Shown one piece after another: positions 30,965-39,010 of a stretch of DNA of 39,010 bases. Location of the stretch: positions 1 to 39,010 of the forward strand of contig OMVU01000079.1 of NCBI GenBank assembly GCA_900314565.1. The letters run 5' to 3'. The first letter of the stretch is position 1. The number at the start of each line of letters is the position of its first letter. The position numbers and the translations under genes are program-made. The notes below the pieces were generated by a model, which saw nothing but the letters and a program-made list of their open reading frames with translations, was not told where the DNA came from and ran no database searches. The DNA is from an uncultured Eubacteriales bacterium (GTDB taxonomy: Bacteria > Bacillota > Clostridia > Lachnospirales > Lachnospiraceae).

Positions 30965-32338
30965 GTGAAGAACACCAACAGAAATATTTCGCAATTTGAT
31001 AAGATGACACGAACGCCGATCCCTCAGCTCATTGTGACACTGTCGGTCCCCAGCGTCATCTCCATGCTGGTCAACAATATTTATAATCTGGTGGATACAG
31101 CTTTCGTCGGACGTCTCGGGACTAGCGCGAGCGGAGCGGTCGGCGTAGTGTTCGGCTTCATGTCCATCCTTCAGGCGTTCGGCTTTATGTTCGGCCAGGG
31201 ATCCGGCAGCATTCTTTCCAGAGCGCTCGGTCGGCAGGACCGGGAAACGGCCTCCGTCAGCGCTTCGTCCGGTTTTTTCGGGTCGCTTTTTTTCGGATCT
31301 GTCATTTCTGTTCTGGGCCTTCTGTGTCTGGATGACCTTGTTATGATGCTTGGAAGTACGGTGACTATTGCGCCGTACGCCAGGACTTACATTTTCTATA
31401 TTCTCACGGCAGCTCCCTTTATGTGCTCGAGTCTTACGATGAACAGCATACTTCGCTATGAAGGGAAAGCCGCTCTCGGCATGGTCGGCCTGATGTCCGG
31501 AGCAGTCCTGAATATGATCGGAGATCCGATCCTCATGTTCGGACTGGACATGGGAATCGCCGGCGCGGGCCTTTCCACAGCCATGAGCCAGATCATAAGC
31601 TGGGGGATCCTTCTTTTTATGTTCCTTTCCGGGCGAACAGAGACAAGACTGAGCTTTCGGCGTGCGGTGCGGGCAGGTCTTCCTGTCTATGTGAATATCA
31701 TGACGACCGGATTTCCGAGTCTTCTCCGCCAGGGCCTGAACAGCATAACCACGGTTCTCTTAAATTCCTGCTGTGCGGTCTACGGAGACGCGGCGGTCGC
31801 CGCGATGAGTATCGTGAACAGGATCATATTTTTTGCATTTTCCATTGCCATCGGAATCGGGCAGGGATTTCAGCCGGTATCCGCTTTCAATTACGGGGCC
31901 GGCAGATATTCAAGGATCCGAAAAGGGTACCGATTCACCGCCATGCTGTCTGAGTCGCTGATTCTGGTCGGATGTACTGTGATCCTGCTGTTCTCGGGAA
32001 AGCTGATCGGTCTGTTCAGGAATGACCCGGAAGTCATTGCGATCGGGACGCGGGCCCTTCGCCTGCAGGCGGCAGCGTATCTGCTTCTTCCGATCTGTAT
32101 GACCACGGAGATGCTCTTCCAGAGCACTGGAAAACGTCTGAATGCGACCCTGCTTTCTGCACTTCGAAGCGGGCTGTTGTTCATTCCGACCCTGCTTATT
32201 CTTTCACGTATCAGGGGACTCGCCGGTATTCAGGAGGCGCAGCCGCTGTCGGTCGTGCTCTCATTTCCGATCACGCTTATCATCGCTGTACGCTTTTTCG
32301 GGAAACTGCCGAAAGAAGATGCGGTGCAGATCCGTTAG
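30965..32338 (+). CDS. MATE family efflux transporter
   Basis: 457 residues from GTG 30965; AAAGG lies 9 nt upstream. It begins MTRTPIPQLIVTLSVPSVIS and MLVNNIYNLVDTAFVGRLGT, the NorM/DinF-type MATE opening, and has GQGFQPVSAFNYGAGRYSRI between the halves, the GxGxQPxxxFNxGA motif of the MepA-like MATE group. Twelve helices are expected. The function is drug or metabolite export coupled to cation influx. It is not linked to a regulator in the window. Confidence 0.93.
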   Translation: MKNTNRNISQFDKMTRTPIPQLIVTLSVPSVISMLVNNIYNLVDTAFVGRLGTSASGAVGVVFGFMSILQAFGFMFGQGSGSILSRALGRQDRETASVSASSGFFGSLFFGSVISVLGLLCLDDLVMMLGSTVTIAPYARTYIFYILTAAPFMCSSLTMNSILRYEGKAALGMVGLMSGAVLNMIGDPILMFGLDMGIAGAGLSTAMSQIISWGILLFMFLSGRTETRLSFRRAVRAGLPVYVNIMTTGFPSLLRQGLNSITTVLLNSCCAVYGDAAVAAMSIVNRIIFFAFSIAIGIGQGFQPVSAFNYGAGRYSRIRKGYRFTAMLSESLILVGCTVILLFSGKLIGLFRNDPEVIAIGTRALRLQAAAYLLLPICMTTEMLFQSTGKRLNATLLSALRSGLLFIPTLLILSRIRGLAGIQEAQPLSVVLSFPITLIIAVRFFGKLPKEDAVQIR

Positions 32339-32471
32339 ATGTCATGAATGTCTCGGCTTTCCTGCCTCATTTTGCGTATTCAGCATAGGCCTGCGTCACG
32401 GGGCTTCTGTGCCGGGATTAAATTTTCATACAAGACTTGAGAAAGACAATCAGCTGATATAAAATCAAAGT

Positions 32472-32682
32472 TAGTCTATTATCAGGCTCTTGCGAAACTC
32501 TGAGCGAAATGGAATTGTGTGAACAATTCAAACAATCTGCACAAGCCTTAGAACTTCTTCATGAACGAAAGATGTGGAATGCATCTTGAGTGAATGTTAG
32601 AAGTTCTTGGCGCGGAAGCCGTTTGAATGTTCATACAATTTCCATGGAGCTCAGACTTTCGCAATTGCCTGTAGTCTATTAT
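32472..32682. repeat. 11-bp direct repeats flanking the MITE-like element
   Basis: TAGTCTATTAT occurs at 32472-32482 and again at 32672-32682, exactly 200 bp apart and directly abutting both ends of the inverted-repeat element. They look like a target-site duplication. Confidence 0.8.
32483..32671. mobile_element. MITE-like full palindrome (189 bp) in the NRPS leader
   Basis: Terminal inverted repeats CAGGCTCTTGCGAAA (32483-32497) and TTTCGCAATTGCCTG (32657-32671) match at 13 of 15 positions. Inside, CTGAGC, TGGAATTGTGTGAACA, TTCAAAC and AGAACTTCT on the left each have inverted partners on the right, so nearly the whole element folds as one long hairpin. No ORF is inside. With the direct repeats it has the form of a non-autonomous transposon. 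It lies between the preceding MATE gene and the Shine-Dalgarno of the NRPS gene. Confidence 0.83.
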
Positions 32683-32706
32683 GCCGAAAAGGAGGAGTAC
32701 TAGAGT

Positions 32707-35682
32707 ATGATTCTGGAAACGTTACAGAAGTATACCGCAGAGTATCCGAATGAGCCTATTCTCTTTGATGACGCGCATTCCAAGGGAATTACATATACGC
32801 AGTTTGACGAAATGACAGGAAAGGTCTATGCCTGGCTCAAGGAGCAGGGAATCGGCAAGGAGGATTTTGTCCTCATAAATCTGCCGAGAGGCGTTTTTCC
32901 GATTGTTGCCATGGTCGGTGTATGGAAAGCGGGAGCAGCGTGGGCTCTCGTGGAAGATACCTATGCGCCCGAACGGATCGCTTATATCCGCAAGGACTGC
33001 GGCTGCACTGCAGAACTCAACAAGGATAACTGGGATATCGTTATGCATACGAAACCGCTTGCCGGTTTCGTGATGTCAGATCCCCATGATGCGGCGTATG
33101 CGATCTATACGTCCGGAACGACGGGAAACCCGAAAGGCGTTCTGCATGAGTACGGAAATCTCGAGCGGGCGATCGAATCGATCAAGCTGAACGGAGAGAC
33201 CCCGTTCAACTCGAAGGACAGGCTCGCTCTGCTTGCGCCTCTGAACTTTGTGGCGTCCATTATTGTTATCCTGAAGTGCCTGAGCATTCCCTGCGGCAGG
33301 AATTATGTCGTTCCCTACGCGGTGATCAAGAACCCGATGATGCTCATGAAGTTCTTCCTCGAGAAGCGGATCACTATCACGTTCCTCACACCGTCCTACG
33401 TCAGAAAGCTTGGAAACAAGTCGGGACCGTTCCTCCGCATGCTGATCGTGGGAAGCGAGCCCGCCAACAATATCTATAACAAGAACGTTCAGCTGGTCAA
33501 TGTCTATGCAGCCAGTGAGAGCGGCTTTGCCGTCGGAATATTTATCATCGATAAGGCTTATGAGACCTGCCCGATCGGAAAACCGGAGGTCAGCACGGAG
33601 ATCAGGCTTCTGGATGAGGACGGAAATGAAGTGCCGGACGGAGAGACGGGAGAGCTCTGCTTTGAGAATCCGTATGTCCGCGGGTACATTAATCTTCCGG
33701 AGGAAACGAAGAAAGCCTTCACGGACGGTTTTTATCACACCGGCGACCTTGCACGGAAGAATGCCGACGGAAACTATGTCCTGCTGGGAAGAAGCGGCGA
33801 TATGATCAAGATCAACGGGAACAGGATCGAGCCGGCTGAGATCGAAGCTGCAATCAGGCAGGCCCTGGGAGTCAAGTGGGCTGCCGCAAGGGGATTTGAA
33901 GATAACGATAAGAGTTTCCTGTGTGCATATTATAAGGAAGATGTCAAATTTGATCAGGAAGAACTTCGGAATGACCTCATGAGACGTCTGCCCTACTATA
34001 TGATTCCTTCTTACTATATCAAGGTGGATGAGATCCCGCTCAAGGCCAACGGCAAGATGGACCGTCTGGCACTTCCGAAGCCGGATATCAGCGATTTCCG
34101 GTCGGATTATGTTGCGCCCACAAATGAGACGGAGGAGAAGCTCTGCAGGGCATTTGAGAAAGTCCTGAAGATCGACCGTGCGGGAATTCATGATGATTTC
34201 TATGAGATGGGAGGAGATTCCCTCACATCCATCGAACTGATCGTAGAGAGCGGTCTTCCGGGGCTGAACGCGAGTGAAGTGTTCCGCGGCCGCACGCCGG
34301 AGAAGATCGCGGAACTGTATGAAGAGATGCATGCAAACGACGACGGGGAGAGTCCGGAGGAGAAAAATGCCCGCTCGATGCAGATCGCGCATCCCCTCAC
34401 CACGGAGCAGCTCTATATGGTCGACTATCAGCTCTACACACCGAACTCGACCATGTACAATCTGTATTCCATGATGAAGCTGGATCTCGAGAGCTACGAT
34501 ATGGAGCAGATGGCTTCCGTCATGCAGTCCGTGATCAGGAGCCATCCGGCGCTCATGACGATGTATTTCTGGAATGACGACGGAGAGCTCATGCAGAAGT
34601 ATACGCCGGAGATCCTCCAGGATATCCATGTGGAGAAGATGTCCGAGTTCGAGTTCCGGTTCGTCAAGGACACATTGGTCTATCCGTTCAAGATCGTCGG
34701 CGGGAAGCTGTATCGCTGCCGCGTCTTTGAGACGGAGAAGGCAGGATATATCTTCTTCGACGTGCATCACTCTCTGTTCGACGGCACATCCCTGAAGATC
34801 CTGATGGATAATGTCGGAAAAGTCACTGCGGGCATGCAGCCGGATACGGATTACTACTACCTGATGCTCCAGAACAGGGAGGACGCGCTTGCCTCCGCGT
34901 TCTACGAGGAGAGCAGAAAGTATTTTGAGGATCGTTATGAGGGCATAGACTGGACATGGCATCCTGAGTTCGACCATGAGACCAGAAAGAATGAGATGGG
35001 AGAGCTCTTCACGGAAATCGGTCTTCTTCAGCCCCAGATGACAGCGATGGAACGCGCATATAAGATCACGAGAAATGAGTTCTTCATCACGATTGCCGCT
35101 CTCGCTGTATCGATCTACACGAATAAGAATGATATCATGCTTTCCTGGATCTACAACGGCAGGGAAGATGTGCAGAATCTCTCCACGATCGGTCTTCTGT
35201 TCAGAGATCTTCCGGTCGGCGTCCGTCTCAGAGATAATATGACCTTGCGTGAGCTCTTCGCGGATGTTCATGATCAGGTCCAGAGAGGCATCGAGCACAG
35301 CTGCTATCCGTATGTGGAGAAAAACGGCCAGAACCTTACCAATGAGACGGTCTACCTGCTCTATCAGCAGGATATCCGCGATATGGACAGCTACGGAATC
35401 GAGACGATCGACATCCGTCAGAATCAGGCGGCGTCTCAGTCCGTCCTCGACATCGAGATCCTCGACGGCTCGGACGGCCTTCAGATGATGATCGACTATT
35501 TCGCAAGTCTGTATGACGATGAGAGCATCGAAAGATTCAAGGATATTTACATTAAGACAGCGCATGCTGTCGCAACGCACAATTCACAGTCTGACGTGAC
35601 GATCAGAGAGCTCAAGGATAAGCTCAGCGATAAGAAGAACTTCTTCCAGGTCATCGTTGGAATCTTCTCCAGGAAGAGGTAA
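32707..35682 (+). CDS. Compact nonribosomal peptide synthetase, domains A-T-C
   Basis: 991 residues. Adenylation domain (about 1-460): A3 AIYTSGTTGNPKG (132-144), A5 NVYAASESG (265-273), A7 YHTGDLA (343-349), A8 GRSGDMIKINGNRIEPAEIE and the catalytic lysine K450 in NGKMDR. Carrier domain (about 465-545): DDFYEMGGDSLTS with phosphopantetheine Ser505. Condensation domain (about 560-980): DVHHSLFDG with H687, H688, D692, G693. The protein activates one building block, tethers it, and may condense it with a second acyl or amine partner. No thioesterase or reductase is present, and the A4 block reads LNFVAS instead of FDxS. AAAAGGAGGAG precedes ATG 32707. A MATE exporter follows in the same operon. 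Confidence 0.92.
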   Translation: MILETLQKYTAEYPNEPILFDDAHSKGITYTQFDEMTGKVYAWLKEQGIGKEDFVLINLPRGVFPIVAMVGVWKAGAAWALVEDTYAPERIAYIRKDCGCTAELNKDNWDIVMHTKPLAGFVMSDPHDAAYAIYTSGTTGNPKGVLHEYGNLERAIESIKLNGETPFNSKDRLALLAPLNFVASIIVILKCLSIPCGRNYVVPYAVIKNPMMLMKFFLEKRITITFLTPSYVRKLGNKSGPFLRMLIVGSEPANNIYNKNVQLVNVYAASESGFAVGIFIIDKAYETCPIGKPEVSTEIRLLDEDGNEVPDGETGELCFENPYVRGYINLPEETKKAFTDGFYHTGDLARKNADGNYVLLGRSGDMIKINGNRIEPAEIEAAIRQALGVKWAAARGFEDNDKSFLCAYYKEDVKFDQEELRNDLMRRLPYYMIPSYYIKVDEIPLKANGKMDRLALPKPDISDFRSDYVAPTNETEEKLCRAFEKVLKIDRAGIHDDFYEMGGDSLTSIELIVESGLPGLNASEVFRGRTPEKIAELYEEMHANDDGESPEEKNARSMQIAHPLTTEQLYMVDYQLYTPNSTMYNLYSMMKLDLESYDMEQMASVMQSVIRSHPALMTMYFWNDDGELMQKYTPEILQDIHVEKMSEFEFRFVKDTLVYPFKIVGGKLYRCRVFETEKAGYIFFDVHHSLFDGTSLKILMDNVGKVTAGMQPDTDYYYLMLQNREDALASAFYEESRKYFEDRYEGIDWTWHPEFDHETRKNEMGELFTEIGLLQPQMTAMERAYKITRNEFFITIAALAVSIYTNKNDIMLSWIYNGREDVQNLSTIGLLFRDLPVGVRLRDNMTLRELFADVHDQVQRGIEHSCYPYVEKNGQNLTNETVYLLYQQDIRDMDSYGIETIDIRQNQAASQSVLDIEILDGSDGLQMMIDYFASLYDDESIERFKDIYIKTAHAVATHNSQSDVTIRELKDKLSDKKNFFQVIVGIFSRKR

Positions 35683-35690
35683 AAAGAAAG

Positions 35691-37061
35691 ATGGAAGAGC
35701 AACAGAAATTTGCGCAGGATGAGGAGCTGGCTCAGGATTTTTCATTCTGGTCGCTGTTTAAATTTACCGGGCCCAGCATCTTTACTTTTGTGTTCATAGC
35801 TGTCTATCAGATGGTGGACGGTCTGTTCATTGAACGCTATGTGGGCGATCTGGCAATCAGTGCGATCAATCTGTATTACCCGGTCATCTCTCTCTTCATT
35901 GCGATCGGTATCATGATCGGGACCGGTGGCAATGCGGTGATCGTGCGGAAAGTCGGGCAGGGAAAGCGGAAGGAAGCCGGCCAGACATTCTCGAGAGTCA
36001 TCGTCTTTACGATCTTCATCGGAGCTATCATAACGTTTGTCTGCGTGACTTTCGCAGATCCGATCATGAAGCTCTGCGGGGCTACACAGGGAAATATTGA
36101 GTATCTGCGTCCGTACTACATGCTTCTGTCAGCATTTGCGATCACGATCCTGCTCCAGTCGGAGCTGGGCATCCTCATTATCGGGGAAGGCCAGACCGTC
36201 GTTGCAGCCATCGTTATCATGATCGGCGGTGTCCTTAACTGTGTCCTGGACTTCTACTTTATGGAGCATCTCAAGCTCGGCATCTGGGGTGCAGCTGCCG
36301 CGACAGTCATCGGATACTGCAGTACGATCATTTATGCGATCTGGTTCTACGTCATTGCCAAAAAGAGCTCCTACAAGCTTGAACTGGCAAAGCCGAATCT
36401 CAGGGAGATCGGTATTATCTGCTTTAACGGATCTTCGGACATGGTCAGTAACCTTGCCGGCGGTGTCAGCGTGCTCTTTATGAATCATCTGGCTTTCCGC
36501 TGCTACGGAGAAGTCGGCGTCAGCGCGCTCTCCGTCATCACGTATCTGCAGTTCCTGATCGAAGCGGTGTTCATGGGCTATACGACCGCTGTGGAGCCGG
36601 TTTTTTCCTACCACTATGGCAGCGGAAATATTGAAATGCGCAAGAGAGTATATAAGTACAGCATAAGATGGTGCTTCCTTCTCGGAGCGGTCCTGATCGT
36701 AGTCCTCTATTTCCTGCGAGGGCTTATCATAGGCATTTACTTTAAGCCGGATACGGAGTTTTACAGGATATCCCTTCTGGGTTACATGATCTCCCTCCCG
36801 GCATGCCTCTTCACAGGGTATAACACATTTGGCTCGGGGCTCTTTACCGCTTTCTCGAACGGAGTTGTCTCCGGTTTTCTGTCTCTGGTCCGCACATTTT
36901 TCGTGCTGGTCATCTGCCTGTTCGCAATGACAGCCCTGTTCGGCGGATACGGACTCTGGAGTGCGTGGCCGGCAGCGGAGTTCATCAGCTTTATTATCAC
37001 AGCGATCTTCCTCTGGAAATATCGCGGCCGATATAAGTACGCTGATCTGCGGAAAGCATGA
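35691..37061 (+). CDS. MATE family efflux transporter linked to the NRPS
   Basis: 456 residues, twelve helices. It begins SLFKFTGPSIFTFVFIAVYQ and MVDGLFIERYVGDLAISAIN (MATE start) and includes FMGYTTAVEPVFSYHYGSGN, the MepA-like motif between halves. The gene starts 8 bp after the NRPS stop, and its Shine-Dalgarno AGGAAGAGG lies inside the NRPS end, so the two genes are translated from one message. That makes export of the NRPS product the natural role, by inference. It is unlike the other two MATE proteins in detail. Confidence 0.92.
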   Translation: MEEQQKFAQDEELAQDFSFWSLFKFTGPSIFTFVFIAVYQMVDGLFIERYVGDLAISAINLYYPVISLFIAIGIMIGTGGNAVIVRKVGQGKRKEAGQTFSRVIVFTIFIGAIITFVCVTFADPIMKLCGATQGNIEYLRPYYMLLSAFAITILLQSELGILIIGEGQTVVAAIVIMIGGVLNCVLDFYFMEHLKLGIWGAAAATVIGYCSTIIYAIWFYVIAKKSSYKLELAKPNLREIGIICFNGSSDMVSNLAGGVSVLFMNHLAFRCYGEVGVSALSVITYLQFLIEAVFMGYTTAVEPVFSYHYGSGNIEMRKRVYKYSIRWCFLLGAVLIVVLYFLRGLIIGIYFKPDTEFYRISLLGYMISLPACLFTGYNTFGSGLFTAFSNGVVSGFLSLVRTFFVLVICLFAMTALFGGYGLWSAWPAAEFISFIITAIFLWKYRGRYKYADLRKA

Positions 37062-37123
37062 CGATATCGTGAACATGGAAAATATCAGCACACCCCGGCG
37101 GATCGCAGCCGCGCAGAGAGTAA

Positions 37124-37171
37124 GGTGCTTCGCACCCTGCCCGGCGCGGCAGGAACGCCGGGGCGTTCTTG
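37124..37171. repeat. Structured repeat family 2, copy C
   Basis: GGTGC-TTC-GCACC (37124-37136), a GC-rich link, and CAGGAACGCC/GGCGTTCTTG (37150-37171). It has the same 48-bp length as 11671-11718 with a few substitutions. It lies between the exporter and guaA and could end the exporter transcript. Confidence 0.82.
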
Positions 37172-37211
37172 ATAAGCGTAAAGATTCCTGATTAATATAC
37201 GGAGGGAACAG

Positions 37212-38756
37212 ATGTCAAGAGAAATGATTGTTATTCTGGATTTCGGAGGGCAGTACAAGCAGCTGATCGCAAGGCGTGTGAGAGAATGCAGAGTTTACTG
37301 CGAGATCCATCCGAACACGCTTCCCGTCTCTGAGATTGCTGCGATGAATCCGAAGGGGATCATCCTGACCGGCGGACCGAACAGCGTCTATGCAGAGGGA
37401 ACGCCGACAGCAGATCCTGCATTATTCTCCCTGGGCGTGCCGGTCCTCGGGATCTGCTATGGGTCCCAGCTCATGGCGCACCTTCTGGGCGGCAGGGTCG
37501 CGACGGCACCTGTCAGTGAGTACGGCCACACGGATCTTCTGATCGACCGGGCTGACTCTGCGATCTTTGCGGGTGTCGCGTCTGAGACGAGCGTGTGGAT
37601 GAGCCATACGGACTATATTGCAGAGGTTCCGGACGGTTTTCAGGTGACTGCACATACGGCAAACTGTCCTGTCGCTGCGATGGAAAATGAAAAACGCGGA
37701 CTCTATGCGGTCCAGTTCCATCCGGAAGTCATGCACACGCCGGAAGGCAGCAAGATGCTGCACAGCTTTGTGCGGAATGTCTGCGGATGTGCCGGTGACT
37801 GGAAGATGTCCTCCTTTGTGGATGAACAGATCCATGCGCTCAGAGAAAAGGTCGGAAACGGCAGAGTACTCTGCGCCCTCTCCGGCGGAGTGGATTCTTC
37901 CGTAGCGGCGGTGCTTCTGTCCAGGGCGGTCGGAAAGCAGCTGACCTGTGTCTTCGTCGATCACGGGCTTCTCCGTAAAAATGAAGGCGATGAGGTCGAG
38001 GCTGTCTTCGGGCCGAACGGGTCTTACGACCTGAATTTTGTGCGGGTGAACGCACAGAAGCACTTCTATGAAAAACTGGCCGGTGTGACGGATCCTGAGA
38101 AGAAACGAAAGATCATCGGTGCTGAATTTATCAACGTATTTGAGGCGGAAGCGAAAAAAATCGGCGCTGTCGATTATCTTGTTCAGGGCACGATCTATCC
38201 GGATGTGGTGGAGAGCGGGCTCGGACAGGGCGCGGTCATCAAATCGCATCACAATGTAGGAGGTCTCCCGGATCATGTCGATTTCAGGGAGATCATAGAA
38301 CCGCTCCGCATGCTGTTCAAGGATGAGGTGAGGCAGCTTGGTATTGAGCTCGGTATACCGGGATATCTGGTATACCGACAGCCGTTCCCGGGCCCGGGAC
38401 TTGGCGTGCGTATCGTCGGTGAGATCACGGAGGAGAAGGTCCGGATCGTCCAGGAAGCGGATAAGATCTTCCGGGATGAGCTTGCGCAGTCTGGAACGGA
38501 CAGAATGCTCGGACAGTACTTTGCGGCCCTTACCAATATGAGGAGCGTGGGCGTCATGGGTGACGGAAGGACCTATGACTATGCGGTCGTGCTCAGGGCG
38601 GTCCTCACGACGGATTTTATGACGGCGGAAGCGTGTGAAATACCCTGGAGCGTGCTGCAGACATGCATGACGCGGATCATCAATGAGGTCAAAGGGGTGA
38701 ACCGCGTGCTGTATGATCTGACGAGTAAGCCGCCGGGGACGATTGAGCTGGAATAA
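37212..38756 (+). CDS. guaA: GMP synthase (glutamine-hydrolysing)
   Basis: 514 residues, full length. The glutamine amidotransferase domain has nucleophile C82 in GICYGSQ and H170/E172 in FHPEV. The ATP-pyrophosphatase P-loop is SGGVDSS (224-230). The C-terminal dimerisation domain ends [18 protein letters not shown]. The enzyme amidates XMP to GMP in the cytosol. GGAGGG precedes ATG 37212. A terminator follows directly. The 3' end of guaA is a known integration hotspot for genomic islands in several bacteria, and the flank here has an unknown ORF and direct repeats. Confidence 0.98.
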   Translation: MSREMIVILDFGGQYKQLIARRVRECRVYCEIHPNTLPVSEIAAMNPKGIILTGGPNSVYAEGTPTADPALFSLGVPVLGICYGSQLMAHLLGGRVATAPVSEYGHTDLLIDRADSAIFAGVASETSVWMSHTDYIAEVPDGFQVTAHTANCPVAAMENEKRGLYAVQFHPEVMHTPEGSKMLHSFVRNVCGCAGDWKMSSFVDEQIHALREKVGNGRVLCALSGGVDSSVAAVLLSRAVGKQLTCVFVDHGLLRKNEGDEVEAVFGPNGSYDLNFVRVNAQKHFYEKLAGVTDPEKKRKIIGAEFINVFEAEAKKIGAVDYLVQGTIYPDVVESGLGQGAVIKSHHNVGGLPDHVDFREIIEPLRMLFKDEVRQLGIELGIPGYLVYRQPFPGPGLGVRIVGEITEEKVRIVQEADKIFRDELAQSGTDRMLGQYFAALTNMRSVGVMGDGRTYDYAVVLRAVLTTDFMTAEACEIPWSVLQTCMTRIINEVKGVNRVLYDLTSKPPGTIELE

Positions 38757-38765
38757 ATATTGAAC

Positions 38766-38805
38766 GTCCGGAAACCAGCATAAACACTGGGTTTCCGGAC
38801 TTTTT
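38766..38805 (+). terminator. Terminator of guaA
   Basis: GTCCGGAAACC (38766-38776) pairs with GGTTTCCGGAC (38790-38800), with a further CAG/CTG inside, followed by TTTTT. Confidence 0.92.
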
Positions 38806-38816
38806 CTATGTCTCGT

Positions 38817-38834
38817 GAGTACATTTTGAGTACA
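38817..38834. repeat. GAGTACA direct repeat after guaA
   Basis: GAGTACA at 38817-38823 and 38828-38834, an 11-bp period, between the guaA terminator and the converging ORF. Such short direct repeats occur at integrase arm sites, but here that is only a possibility. Confidence 0.4.
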
Positions 38835-38844
38835 CTTTTCAAAA

Positions 38845-39010
38845 TTATTCCGTTTCAGAGTCGGCATCATCGCTGTGGTCACAGGTCTTATCCAGTTTCT
38901 TCTGAGACGCTTGCAGGTCCAGCTCGATCTGCTCCAGCATCTCCCGAAAATCATCAGCGACATATTTCTCATCTTCAGAAGAATTTCCTTTTGTCAGCAG
39001 CTCCTGATCC
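38845..39010 (-). CDS. 3' end of an unidentified minus-strand gene (5' end outside window)
   Basis: The minus frame is open from the right edge to TAA at 38847-38845. The visible 54 residues read DQELLTKGNSSEDEKYVADD, then FREMLEQIELDLQASQKKLD and KTCDHSDDADSETE. It is polar and acidic with a coiled-coil-like helix, and no domain is recognisable. Its position converging on guaA, with GAGTACA repeats between, would suit the end of an integrase or another island gene, but the residues do not show it. Codon use looks like that of a real gene. Confidence 0.5.
   Translation of the reverse strand, partial: DQELLTKGNSSEDEKYVADDFREMLEQIELDLQASQKKLDKTCDHSDDADSETE

Noticed and set aside
30741-30968. 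Small CDS before the second MATE gene
   Set aside because: No ribosome binding site, no recognisable domain, and it starts within a hairpin and T-tract region.
33076-35580. Long minus-strand ORF of 834 codons opposite the NRPS gene
   Set aside because: It mirrors the codon phase of the NRPS, has no recognisable domain and is explained by the high G+C third-position bias of the plus-strand gene.
37422-38972. Minus-strand ORF of 516 codons across guaA
   Set aside because: Shadow of guaA; no start site and no domain. Only its last part beyond guaA is in a different frame from the true right-edge ORF.

Overview
The window looks like part of a low-to-mid G+C Firmicute chromosome, most probably a gut-type Clostridia or Lachnospiraceae-like anaerobe. 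The signs are strong AGGAGG ribosome binding sites with ATG, GTG and occasional TTG starts, consensus TTGACA-N17-TATAAT promoters, a FeoA-FeoA-FeoB ferrous-iron operon with its small Cys-rich partner, a probable preQ1 riboswitch before a queuosine-precursor transporter, three MATE exporters and many small ligand-binding proteins. No rRNA, tRNA or CRISPR array was seen. The genus cannot be told from the sequence.

Layout. 1-1004: 3' end of a large serine recombinase, so the left edge lies in or beside a mobile element. 1025-4669: free methionine-R-sulfoxide reductase, two GNAT acetyltransferases and a small kinase-like protein, set among four decayed gene 3' ends (hexapeptide acyltransferase, methyltransferase, an RlmD-like fragment, Mn-dependent pyrophosphatase). 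4856-8927: an esterase, then the converging feo operon with a consensus promoter. 9142-11341: AlkD-like repair protein and two membrane proteins. 11387-14190: a repeat- and hairpin-rich leader, a GlgX-type debranching enzyme and an eight-unit 15-bp degenerate array. 14273-17292: D-amino-acid aminotransferase-like enzyme, lipoprotein of the purine nucleoside permease family, surface-protein fragment and an FMN-binding protein. 17466-19942: MFS transporter, HxlR regulator and a divergent flavin reductase. 19971-20109: MITE-like element. 20262-25311: WYL regulator followed by a tight run of small ligand-binding genes (VOC, GyrI-like, YoaP-like, TfoX, SMI1/KNR4, broken methyltransferase, Imm32-like, DUF1905) and then, about 190 bp on, an antibiotic biosynthesis monooxygenase gene with its own candidate promoter. 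25642-28170: amidase, four-unit 34-bp tandem array, preQ1 riboswitch and VUT transporter. 28281-32338: two MATE exporters, a flavodoxin and a candidate structured RNA. 32483-37061: a palindromic MITE-like element in the leader of a compact A-T-C nonribosomal peptide synthetase, followed 8 bp later by a third MATE exporter. 37212-39010: guaA, a terminator and the 3' end of an unidentified minus-strand gene.

How the genes work together. The most system-like unit is the NRPS plus MATE pair, a minimal make-and-export locus for a small peptide or acyl-amino product; its adenylation domain lacks the usual FDxS signature and it has no visible release domain. The feo genes form a complete Fe(II) uptake operon. 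The WYL-led run looks like a ligand-sensing and detoxification island. Non-coding DNA is unusually structured: two different MITE-like palindromes, two dispersed repeat families, two tandem arrays that begin at the stop codon of the preceding gene, and several multi-hairpin leaders.
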